From contig CAKRLN010000104.1 of NCBI GenBank assembly GCA_934359535.1, positions 1-7,494 of the forward strand: a DNA stretch of 7,494 nucleotides, in the 5' to 3' direction. Below the pieces are notes generated by a model. The model saw nothing but the letters and a program-made list of their open reading frames with translations, was not told the origin of the DNA and ran no database searches. The position numbers were made by a program, and so were the translations under genes. Below, piece by piece: positions 1 through 7,419 of the stretch (the first letter of the stretch is position 1; every line of letters begins with the position of its first letter). This DNA comes from an uncultured Lachnospiraceae bacterium. GTDB taxonomy: Bacteria; Bacillota; Clostridia; Lachnospirales; Lachnospiraceae.

Positions 1-43
1 GTATGCTGCTTTTTCTTCGCTTAATGTCTCGCATGGAGGCCAT
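1..43 (-). CDS. atpG: F1 ATP synthase gamma subunit, N-terminal fragment
   Basis: The first 14 codons of atpG are present and the gene runs off the left edge. The visible peptide MASMRDIKRRKSSI matches the usual start of gamma subunits, whose N-terminal helix forms part of the central stalk coiled coil turning inside alpha3beta3. The start at 43 is chosen because TAGGTGG lies a few bases upstream, inside the 21-nt gap after the atpA stop. The in-frame ATG three codons later (34) has no Shine-Dalgarno sequence in front of it. Position after atpA is the standard bacterial F1 order. Nothing can be said about the rest of the protein. Confidence 0.93.
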   Translation of the reverse strand, partial: MASMRDIKRRKSSI

Positions 44-64
44 TTTACCACCTACTTTCTGCCA

Positions 65-2120
<2,056 letters not shown>

Positions 2121-2136
<16 letters not shown>

Positions 2137-2654
2137 GTCGATTCACCTATCTCTTTTAATGTCTCATCTACAAGAGCATCCTGGATATTTGTATCAATCG
2201 CTGCAGATACAGCCTTTGCAGCCATCATCGATGCAATCTGGATCATCTCCTGTTTTACATCATCCATTGCATGCTTCTTCTCAAGCTCAGCCTCAGCCTG
2301 TGCTCTTTTTACGATACGGGAAGCCTCTTCCTTTGCATCGGCTTCGATCTTTGCCTGATTTTTCAGCGCCTTCTGACGCGCCTCAGCAAGAATTGCTTCC
2401 GCTTCTTTATTGATGTCCTTAAGCTTTGCTTCGTACTCAGCCTTTAATGCCTTCGCAGCCTCTTTGTCTGTCTCCGCTGATCGGATATCACCCTCGATCC
2501 GGTCCTGTCTGTCTTTTAACAGCTTTCTTGCCGGATTAAACAGAAGATATGATAACAACAGAAATAATACAAAGATGGAAATAGCCAGTGTCGCTGTGTC
2601 GAATAGCAGCTGGGCATCAAGATTAAAAAGTCTTAAATATTCCTGTGCGAGCAA
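2121..2654 (-). CDS. atpF: Fo ATP synthase b subunit
   Basis: This is the peripheral stalk subunit, 177 residues. One membrane segment (about residues 16-38, rich in L, F and I) is followed by NPARKLLKDRQDRI and then a long charged helix rich in A, K and E (about 45-145), which forms the b-dimer coiled coil. The C-terminal part binds delta. The start codon is TTG at 2654. No ATG or GTG occurs that would keep the membrane segment, and AAAGGAG (2663-2669) sits 8 nt upstream. It lies between atpE (62-nt gap) and atpH (16-nt overlap). Only one b-type gene is visible, so the stalk is probably a homodimer. Confidence 0.95.
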
Positions 2655-2662
2655 TCTTAACT

Positions 2663-2669
2663 CTCCTTT
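2663..2669 (-). promoter_or_regulatory. Shine-Dalgarno sequence for the TTG start of atpF
   Basis: AAAGGAG on the minus strand lies 8 nt before the TTG at 2654. It is the main evidence for a non-ATG start here and sits just downstream of the intercistronic stem-loop at 2676-2707. Confidence 0.75.
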
Positions 2670-2675
2670 CCACTT

Positions 2676-2707
2676 GATTGGTTCCGCTTATCAGCGTAAT
2701 CCAAATC
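2676..2707 (-). other. Intercistronic stem-loop between atpE and atpF
   Basis: In the transcript, GATTTGG pairs with CCAATC (one bulged U), then an internal loop, then CGCT pairs with AGCG across a GATA tetraloop. It lies in the 62-nt gap after the atpE stop and just before the atpF ribosome binding site. There is no U-tract, so it is not an intrinsic terminator. A role in stabilising atpE mRNA or limiting atpF translation is inferred only. Confidence 0.45.
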
Positions 2708-2716
2708 ATGTTCTTT

Positions 2717-3022
<306 letters not shown>

Positions 3023-3028
3023 TTACTG

Positions 3029-3766
3029 TTATTCCTCTGCATCACACGCCTGTGCGATATATGTCATTGACAGCATACAGAATACGTATGTCTGGATCGC
3101 TCCGGAGAACAGATCGAAATATACGTGAAGTGCTGCCGGCCAGATCACTGCGATCCATCCAAGCAGACCATATACAAGTGCCATCATAACCGTTCCTGAT
3201 AATACATTTGCGAACAAACGCAGTGACAGCGAAATTGGTACTGCAATCTCACTGATTAAGTTAATCGGGAACCAGATTGGCAGCCATGGTGGTAATGGTG
3301 AGCACATATCCTTCCAGATCTGTTTTCCACTCTGATACCGGAACTGGTTAATGTGGATCAGGAAAAACGTGATCAGTCCAAGTGCAAACGTTGTACCATA
3401 ATCTGCTGTCGGCGGTCTTAAGCCAAATAACCCCGATATGTTACTCATCAGTATAAAAATAAAGATCGTACTGATATAATTCACAAACTTTGGAGCCCAT
3501 TTGCCCATCGTCCCACTGACCATTCCATCAAGCTTTTCTACAATCAGCTCAATAACATTCTGAAATCCATCCGGTATCTCTGTAGCATGTGCCAGCTTAC
3601 GGTTTGCAGCAATCGCAAAAATCAGAATCGCTGCCATAACGATCAGAATACACACATGTGAGGTTGTAATCCAGATCTCCTGCCCGAACAAATGAAACGA
3701 ATATATCCCATGTATCATAAAATCGATATCATCGGCACTAGAGGACAATAAAATTGCTTGATTCAC
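3029..3766 (-). CDS. atpB: Fo ATP synthase a subunit
   Basis: This 245-residue membrane subunit provides the ion half-channels facing the c ring. Several hydrophobic segments are visible, starting at about residues 36-55, 95-115, 124-140, 165-190, 194-215 and 220-240. The family signature SLSLRLFANV spans 179-188, with the essential arginine at 183. A conserved glutamine follows at 225 in GAIQTYVF. The start is GTG at 3766, preceded by AAGGAGGTGA, a full anti-16S match with a 4-nt remainder before the start. The next ATG (Met17) would remove part of the N-terminal region and has no comparable binding site. It lies 31 nt after atpI and 57 nt before atpE, the usual order. Confidence 0.96.
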   Translation of the reverse strand: MNQAILLSSSADDIDFMIHGIYSFHLFGQEIWITTSHVCILIVMAAILIFAIAANRKLAHATEIPDGFQNVIELIVEKLDGMVSGTMGKWAPKFVNYISTIFIFILMSNISGLFGLRPPTADYGTTFALGLITFFLIHINQFRYQSGKQIWKDMCSPLPPWLPIWFPINLISEIAVPISLSLRLFANVLSGTVMMALVYGLLGWIAVIWPAALHVYFDLFSGAIQTYVFCMLSMTYIAQACDAEE

Positions 3767-3770
3767 AAAA

Positions 3771-3780
3771 TCACCTCCTT
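3771..3780 (-). promoter_or_regulatory. Full-consensus Shine-Dalgarno sequence for the GTG start of atpB
   Basis: The minus strand reads AAGGAGGTGA, complementary over ten bases to the 16S rRNA 3' end, then TTTT and GTG at 3766. It is the strongest ribosome binding site in the cluster and decides the non-ATG start. Confidence 0.85.
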
Positions 3781-3797
3781 ATATAATTCTACTATTT

Positions 3798-4211
3798 TTA
3801 TCTTTCGGGAGCGTTACTCCCTGCGGATCGTCTGCCTGTAATACGGTAAAACACCGGCTGAAGATACGCGGATACCTTCAGACCGAATACCCCGATAAAT
3901 GCGGTAAACAGATTCCCCAGCTTAAAATAGCCCAAAATAAAAAACAGAATTACCACGATAATGTAGCGCAATACAGACTTTGTGATAATTCTGCGGTTTG
4001 CGTGTTCGGTTGCTTCCATTTCCACCGAATCACGTATCACGGTAGCTAGATTGATCGCCATACCAACTGCCGCAGCAATCCCGGTCCAGAGTCCGGTCGA
4101 ATAGTGGAATTTATCTTCCACAAACCAGACTCCGGTAAATTGGATCAAAAACCCATAGAGAAAAATCCCTGCAACGAGTCCCGGTAAAGCATCATTCATT
4201 CTTCTTAACAT
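3798..4211 (-). CDS. atpI: ATP synthase I family membrane protein (AtpI)
   Basis: This small membrane protein has four predicted transmembrane helices, at about residues 10-32, 38-59, 80-98 and 101-122, and a basic C-terminus. Size (137 aa), topology and position directly before atpB fit the ATP-synt_I family, linked in the literature to c-ring assembly and, together with AtpZ, to Mg2+/Ca2+ transport. The reading frame stays open upstream to 4352, but that region lies inside atpZ and codes for a hydrophilic, non-family peptide, so I start at 4211. The ATG at 4199 (133 aa, 8-nt overlap with atpZ) is an equally plausible start, because neither has a clear Shine-Dalgarno sequence. Low sequence conservation is normal here. 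Confidence 0.82.
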   Translation of the reverse strand: MLRRMNDALPGLVAGIFLYGFLIQFTGVWFVEDKFHYSTGLWTGIAAAVGMAINLATVIRDSVEMEATEHANRRIITKSVLRYIIVVILFFILGYFKLGNLFTAFIGVFGLKVSAYLQPVFYRITGRRSAGSNAPER

Positions 4212-4449
4212 TCTTTTTCTTACCTTTTTCACTTTTTGTCTCAAACAGCCGTTTGGACATTCGGTAGATATTCTGGCCGCCTGCGACCGCTCCCATAAAA
4301 AAGAGAGGTATGACAATCCACAGAATATCAAATTTTTTCCCAATCCATACACCCAAAAACGTGCACATCAGAATTGGAACGATCATATTGATCCCAAACT
4401 GGAAAATGAGTACAAGTGAATCCCAGACCTGCCTGTTGTTCTGCTTCAT
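4192..4449 (-). CDS. atpZ: AtpZ/AtpI-type small membrane protein
   Basis: This 85-residue protein has two transmembrane helices (about 11-36 and 42-59) and a lysine-rich tail (about 69-84, with runs of KGKKK). The architecture and the FLGVWIGKKF and AGGQNIYRM motifs fit the family called ATPase gene 1/AtpZ, found at the head of many atp operons. In Bacillus pseudofirmus AtpZ has been tied, with AtpI, to divalent cation supply. The ATG at 4449 overlaps the stop of the upstream deaminase gene as ATGA, with GAGATGA nearby as a weak binding site, so translation is probably coupled. The 3' end overlaps the start of atpI. A function in ion supply or ring assembly is inferred from relatives. Confidence 0.8.
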   Translation of the reverse strand: MKQNNRQVWDSLVLIFQFGINMIVPILMCTFLGVWIGKKFDILWIVIPLFFMGAVAGGQNIYRMSKRLFETKSEKGKKKNVKKNE

Positions 4450-4931
4450 AATGTCATCTCAATCTTCCGTCCGGTGTATTCATATTGTTTGAATCCAACA
4501 CCGGCTGCACGAAGCATTTTCTTGGAAGCAATGACTGACATGGTATGCTCATATTTATCATCTGCATAAATAAGTTCTTTTATTCCTGCCTGAATAATCG
4601 CCTTGGCACACTCATTGCATGGAAAAAGCGTAACATACATCGTCGCGCCCTCAAGGCTTCCGCCCCGGTAATTTAATATGGCATTGAGCTCACTGTGCGT
4701 CGTATAGAAATACTTGTTGTCCTCGCCCTCTCTGCACCATGGGAATTCATCATCAGAACATCCGGATGGAAAACCATTATAGCCCATTGACAGAATTTTA
4801 TGCTCCGGACTTACAATGCACGCTCCAACCTGTGTATTCGGATCCTTCGACCGCATACCTGAGAGCATTGCCACACCCATAAAATATTCGTCCCAGCTAA
4901 TATAATCTTGTCTCTTTGTTGTCCCTGCCAT
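4446..4931 (-). CDS. comEB: dCMP/cytidine deaminase family protein (ComEB-like)
   Basis: This is a zinc-dependent deaminase, most likely converting dCMP to dUMP, the substrate of thymidylate synthase. It is 161 residues long, usual for the family. Zinc and catalytic residues are His79-x-Glu81 in THSELNA and Cys105-x2-Cys108 in FPCNECA. GYNGFPSGCSDDEFPW (about 50-65) resembles the substrate region of phage T4 and eukaryotic dCMP deaminases. The start at 4931 gives MAGTTKRQDYISWDEYF and has GAGGTGA (4936-4942) 4 nt upstream. The frame extends to 5021 but would then overlap upp by 65 nt with non-family residues. It follows upp by 25 nt, grouping two pyrimidine salvage steps. ComEB is a homology label and says nothing about competence. 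Confidence 0.9.
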   Translation of the reverse strand: MAGTTKRQDYISWDEYFMGVAMLSGMRSKDPNTQVGACIVSPEHKILSMGYNGFPSGCSDDEFPWCREGEDNKYFYTTHSELNAILNYRGGSLEGATMYVTLFPCNECAKAIIQAGIKELIYADDKYEHTMSVIASKKMLRAAGVGFKQYEYTGRKIEMTL

Positions 4932-4935
4932 ACTG

Positions 4936-4942
4936 TCACCTC
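4936..4942 (-). promoter_or_regulatory. Shine-Dalgarno sequence deciding the deaminase start
   Basis: GAGGTGA on the minus strand is followed by CAGT and the ATG at 4931. It lies in the short gap after the upp stop and supports the 161-residue form over the longer frame starting at 5021. Confidence 0.75.
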
Positions 4943-4956
4943 TGTCATGACTGTCA

Positions 4957-5586
4957 TTATTTTGTTCCGAAAATGCGGTCTCCTGCATCTCCAAGTCCTG
5001 GAACAATATACTTGTGTTCATTCAGATGATCATCCAGTGCTCCAATTACAATATCCACATCCGGATGTTCTTCCTGTAAGCGTTTTACCCCTTCCGGAGC
5101 TGCAATAATACACATAAAGTGAATATTTTTCACACCCTTATCCTTTAACATCTGGATTGCTGCTGCAGCAGATCCTCCAGTTGCAAGCATTGGATCTACG
5201 ACAAATACTTCTCGGTTTGCACAATCCTCTGGAAGCTTGCAATAATATTCTACCGGTTCCGCTGTTTCCGGATCACGATACATTCCAATATGTCCAACCT
5301 TTGCTGCCGGAATCATCTCAAGAATTCCATCTACCATTCCAAGCCCAGCTCTTAAAATTGGGATGATCGCAAGCTTCTTCCCCTTTAACTCTTTCACTGT
5401 TGTTGTACAGATCGGTGTCTCAATCTCAACGTCAATAAGCTCAAGGTCTCTTGTTGCTTCATAACACTCAAGCATTGCAACCTCACTTACCAATGTACGG
5501 AATTCCTTTGATCCGGTATCTGCTTTTCTCATAATTCCAATCTTATGCTGGATCAACGGGTGATCCATAACTACCACTTTTGACAT
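4957..5586 (-). CDS. upp: Uracil phosphoribosyltransferase
   Basis: This cytosolic salvage enzyme makes UMP from uracil and PRPP. It is complete at 209 residues, the standard length. ILRAGLGM (77-84) is the conserved loop, YRD lies at 103-105, the PRPP-binding motif [10 protein letters not shown] is at 130-139, and the C-terminal [13 protein letters not shown] closes the uracil-binding region. The ATG at 5586 has AAGGAG 8 nt upstream, embedded in the last codons of the preceding phosphatase-like gene, from whose stop it is only 3 nt away. Its place just before the atp genes is shared with Bacillus subtilis, so this linkage is old. No attenuator or PyrR-type leader is visible, so it is probably expressed with the operon. 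Confidence 0.97.
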   Translation of the reverse strand: MSKVVVMDHPLIQHKIGIMRKADTGSKEFRTLVSEVAMLECYEATRDLELIDVEIETPICTTTVKELKGKKLAIIPILRAGLGMVDGILEMIPAAKVGHIGMYRDPETAEPVEYYCKLPEDCANREVFVVDPMLATGGSAAAAIQMLKDKGVKNIHFMCIIAAPEGVKRLQEEHPDVDIVIGALDDHLNEHKYIVPGLGDAGDRIFGTK

Positions 5587-5589
5587 ATG

Positions 5590-6066
5590 CTATTCTCCTT
5601 CATTTAAAATATTTGCTAATTTTCGGATCGTCTTGCGCAGTGTCTCATAACATAATCCATATGCCTGCAGGGTTCCTCCATACGGATCTAAAATTTCAAG
5701 CTCATCTCCTGTAAATTCTGTAAGTACCTGAATATTATCCGGATCTGCTGGCTGATACTGCTCAAGAATCTTCTCCTTCTGGGTATTTTCCATCGCAAGC
5801 ACCAAAGTATCCTCTGTCAGATCTTCTTCTGATAGCTGCACAGAAATAAAATTCTCCATCGTTATGCCATTGCTTATGAGCACCGCTTCCGCCTTCTGAT
5901 TCATCGGCTCTGAAAAAAGAACAACAAGTCCTCTTGCTAAAATTTCGACTGGATGCTTCAATGTAAAATCCTTTAAAATCCCAGCAGCCATCGGCTCTCT
6001 ACAGGTTCCGCTCTGTCCGACAAAAATAATTCTGTTATACATCTTCTTCGTTTTCTTCTCCATCAT
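5590..6066 (-). CDS. Low-molecular-weight phosphatase homologue lacking the nucleophilic Cys
   Basis: This 158-residue protein has the low-molecular-weight phosphotyrosine phosphatase fold by sequence: IIFV strand, phosphate-loop region, PMAAGIL helix, and a DPYGG segment (127-131) where the catalytic Asp-Pro normally lies. Position between sua5 and upp matches YwlE, the Bacillus protein-arginine phosphatase. The loop reads VGQSGTCREP (16-25). Aligned to the family CxGNxCRSP, the nucleophilic Cys is Gly17 (codon GGA), GN is SG, and Ser is Glu24. The loop Arg23, second Cys22 and the Thr21 that favours phosphoarginine in YwlE are kept. Cys-based phosphatase chemistry therefore looks impossible. 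A phospho-binding or regulatory role, or chemistry via Cys22, is speculative. ATGs at 6066 and 6063 are both possible starts; the first lies 3 nt after the sua5 stop. Confidence 0.85.
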   Translation of the reverse strand: MMEKKTKKMYNRIIFVGQSGTCREPMAAGILKDFTLKHPVEILARGLVVLFSEPMNQKAEAVLISNGITMENFISVQLSEEDLTEDTLVLAMENTQKEKILEQYQPADPDNIQVLTEFTGDELEILDPYGGTLQAYGLCYETLRKTIRKLANILNEGE

Positions 6067-6069
6067 TTC

Positions 6070-7122
6070 CTATACATGGATGACCTGATGTCCTGCCGCC
6101 TTTAACAGACGGTTCATGATTGCCTGTCCGATCCGCGGTGTTTTAAAGCTTTCGGAATAGATTTCATCTACCTTAAGTTCATCACAGTCTCTTAATATTT
6201 TATACAGATGTTTTGCGATTGAATCTTCATCTGCACGACTTCCAATGCACAAAACAACATCTGCATGATAGTGTTCCCTTGTTTCGCTGGCTGCAATCAC
6301 TGCAGTCTTTCTGCCTTTTTGTTTCTGTTCTTCTACAAGGGAATTAATCCGCGCGGTAACAGCCTCCTGCTCTCCTTCAACAAGAATGAGTTCTGCCTTT
6401 GGTGCATAATGCTTATACTTCATTCCGGGAGCCTTCGGTTTTCTTGTATCATCTGCCGCAATAATTCCTGGATCAATCATAACCTTCTCAGAAAGAACCT
6501 CTGATAGCATTTCCGGGGTAATATATCCGGGTCTTAAAATCATTGGAACATCTTCCGTAAGATCAATGATTGTGGATTCAATCCCAATTCCAACCTCTCC
6601 ACCATCTATGAGCATTGCAATCTTTCCATCCAGATCCTCTGCCACATGTGCTGCCTCTGTCGGACTTGGTCTTCCAGATGTATTTGCACTCGGTGCTGCA
6701 ATCAGGCATCCACTCTTTCTGATCAGTTCTAATGCTACCGGATGGTTCGGCATCCGGACCGCAACCGTATCCATACCACCAGTTGTCGCATAAGGAACCT
6801 GATCATTCTTCCATACGATCATTGTAAGCGGTCCCGGCCAGAATCTGTCAGCAAGCTTTTTTGCCTGTGGCGGAAGCTCCTTTGCAATCCGCTCAAGATC
6901 ATTAAATTCTGCAATATGTACAATGAGAGGGTTATCGGACGGTCTTCCCTTTGCCGCGTAAATTTTTTTCGCTGCCTCAGGATCTAATGCATCCCCACCA
7001 AGTCCGTATACCGTCTCTGTTGGAAATGCAACAAGTTCTCCCTCTGCAATAAAATGTCCGGCCCGTGCCAGCACATCTTCATCAATATGCATGGGATCTA
7101 TTTTTACTATTTCTGTTTTCAC
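6070..7122 (-). CDS. sua5: L-threonylcarbamoyladenylate synthase (Sua5/YwlC)
   Basis: This enzyme makes threonylcarbamoyl-AMP from threonine, bicarbonate and ATP, the first step of the t6A37 modification of ANN-decoding tRNAs. The long two-domain Sua5 form is present (350 residues). The YrdC domain (about 15-200) has FPTETVYGLG (33-42), KGRPSDNPL (58-66) and PSANTSG (144-150). The linker carries PGMKYKHYAPKAEL (232-245), which closes over the active site in characterised Sua5 proteins. The C-terminal Sua5 domain follows (about 247-350). The start is GTG at 7122, with GGAAGGTG about ten bases upstream. The ATG at Met11 lacks a binding site. It is the first gene after the predicted promoter, so it probably heads the operon. 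Confidence 0.96.
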   Translation of the reverse strand: MKTEIVKIDPMHIDEDVLARAGHFIAEGELVAFPTETVYGLGGDALDPEAAKKIYAAKGRPSDNPLIVHIAEFNDLERIAKELPPQAKKLADRFWPGPLTMIVWKNDQVPYATTGGMDTVAVRMPNHPVALELIRKSGCLIAAPSANTSGRPSPTEAAHVAEDLDGKIAMLIDGGEVGIGIESTIIDLTEDVPMILRPGYITPEMLSEVLSEKVMIDPGIIAADDTRKPKAPGMKYKHYAPKAELILVEGEQEAVTARINSLVEEQKQKGRKTAVIAASETREHYHADVVLCIGSRADEDSIAKHLYKILRDCDELKVDEIYSESFKTPRIGQAIMNRLLKAAGHQVIHV

Positions 7123-7184
7123 AAGTCTTCTACACCTTCCTGATTATACCGTACCAAGCCTGAAAGTGCTTCGCACTCCGCGTC

Positions 7185-7219
7185 TGATATAATTTCGCTA
7201 CGTTCATTATATTATATCA
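7185..7219. repeat. 9-bp perfect inverted repeat around the operon start site
   Basis: TGATATAAT (7185-7193) and ATTATATCA (7211-7219) are perfect inverted copies separated by 17 nt. The right arm covers the minus-strand -10 region and the predicted transcription start falls in the spacer. It may be an operator or only the chance result of two -10-like sequences. Confidence 0.4.
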
Positions 7220-7233
7220 TAGTTAATTGACAG
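7206..7233 (-). promoter_or_regulatory. Predicted sigma-A promoter of the sua5-upp-atp operon
   Basis: On the minus strand CTGTCA (7228-7233, 4/6 to TTGACA) and a perfect TATAAT (7206-7211) are separated by 16 nt. A second overlapping TATAAT lies at 7211-7216. Transcription would start near 7199, giving a leader of about 76 nt before the sua5 GTG. The leader contains AGTGC-GAA-GCACT (7165-7177), a 5-bp stem with the very stable GCGAAGC core. Confidence 0.6.
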
Positions 7234-7254
7234 ATTAAACAAAAATATACGGAT

Positions 7255-7318
7255 TTCAATTGGAAATTAGTCAGAGTTTCCATAATTTGTTATTTTATTA
7301 ACATTGTTCCAAATTGAA
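7255..7318. repeat. Long-range imperfect inverted repeat between the divergent promoters
   Basis: TTCAATTGGAA (7255-7265) and TTCCAAATTGAA (7307-7318) are inverted copies differing by one inserted base, 41 nt apart. They bracket the Rex-like site. A shorter dyad, TGGAAA (7261-7266) with TTTCCA (7277-7282), overlaps the left arm. Confidence 0.4.
7287..7304. promoter_or_regulatory. Rex-operator-like 18-mer
   Basis: TTGTTATTTTATTAACAT matches the Rex consensus TTGTTAA-N4-TTAACAA at 12 of 14 defined positions, with the core TGTTA...TAACA intact. Rex is the NADH/NAD+-sensing repressor of fermentative and electron-transfer genes in Clostridia. The site is 32 nt upstream of the ferredoxin -35 and 53 nt from the sua5 operon -35, so direct promoter occlusion is not obvious. 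The AT-rich setting raises the chance of coincidence. Confidence 0.4.
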
Positions 7319-7364
7319 TACAACTCCCAACAAGACTTGTATTTCTACAATTTTTGTACTACAA
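7319..7364. repeat. Cluster of TTGTA/TACAA half-sites over the ferredoxin promoter
   Basis: The five half-sites are TACAA at 7319, TTGTA at 7337, TACAA at 7346, TTGTA at 7354 and TACAA at 7360. The last four alternate in orientation and make back-to-back inverted repeats that include the -35 and -10 elements. Confidence 0.4.
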
Positions 7365-7365
7365 T
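7337..7365 (+). promoter_or_regulatory. Predicted ferredoxin promoter
   Basis: TTGTAT (7337-7342) and TACAAT (7360-7365, 5/6 to TATAAT) are spaced by 17 nt on the plus strand. Start of transcription is expected near 7372, giving a leader of about 48 nt. The -35 match is weak (3/6), which fits a promoter helped or controlled by a regulator. Confidence 0.5.
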
Positions 7366-7386
7366 GAGGATAGTCATTAAGACGAG

Positions 7387-7400
7387 ATAATGATCATTAT
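7387..7400. promoter_or_regulatory. Perfect 14-bp palindrome in the ferredoxin leader (Fur-box-like)
   Basis: ATAATGATCATTAT is a perfect palindrome between the predicted start of transcription and the ferredoxin Shine-Dalgarno sequence. With the preceding G it resembles the halves of the Fur box GATAATGATAATCATTATC, but three central base pairs are missing. It may be a metalloregulator operator or a weak leader hairpin. Confidence 0.35.
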
Positions 7401-7419
7401 TTTAAAGGAGGAATTTACT

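Noticed and set aside
3807..3821. GGGAG-CGTTA-CTCCC dyad at the 3' end of atpI, considered as a terminator before atpB.
   Set aside because: The stem is only 5 bp and the minus-strand sequence after it is GAAAGATAAAAATAG with no T-tract, so intrinsic termination is unlikely.
4212..4352. Upstream extension of the atpI frame by 47 codons.
   Set aside because: It lies wholly within atpZ, codes for a hydrophilic peptide unlike the family and has no good ribosome binding site.
4932..5021. Upstream extension of the deaminase frame by 30 codons into upp.
   Set aside because: The peptide is not family-like, and a good Shine-Dalgarno sequence sits directly before the ATG at 4931.
5590..6066. The phosphatase-like gene being a frameshifted or decaying pseudogene.
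   Set aside because: The frame is open over the normal length, the C-terminal DPYGG region is kept and the overlap-type spacing to neighbours is intact; only the loop residues differ.
7143..7148. Minus-strand TATAAT close to the sua5 start.
   Set aside because: The sequence at -35 distance is AAGCAC and the start of transcription would fall within about 15 nt of the GTG, upstream of little or no binding site.
7188..7193. Plus-strand TATAAT preceded by TGA, considered as an extended -10 promoter toward the ferredoxin.
   Set aside because: There is no -35 match at 15-19 nt and it would give a leader of over 200 nt; it is better explained as the left arm of the inverted repeat.
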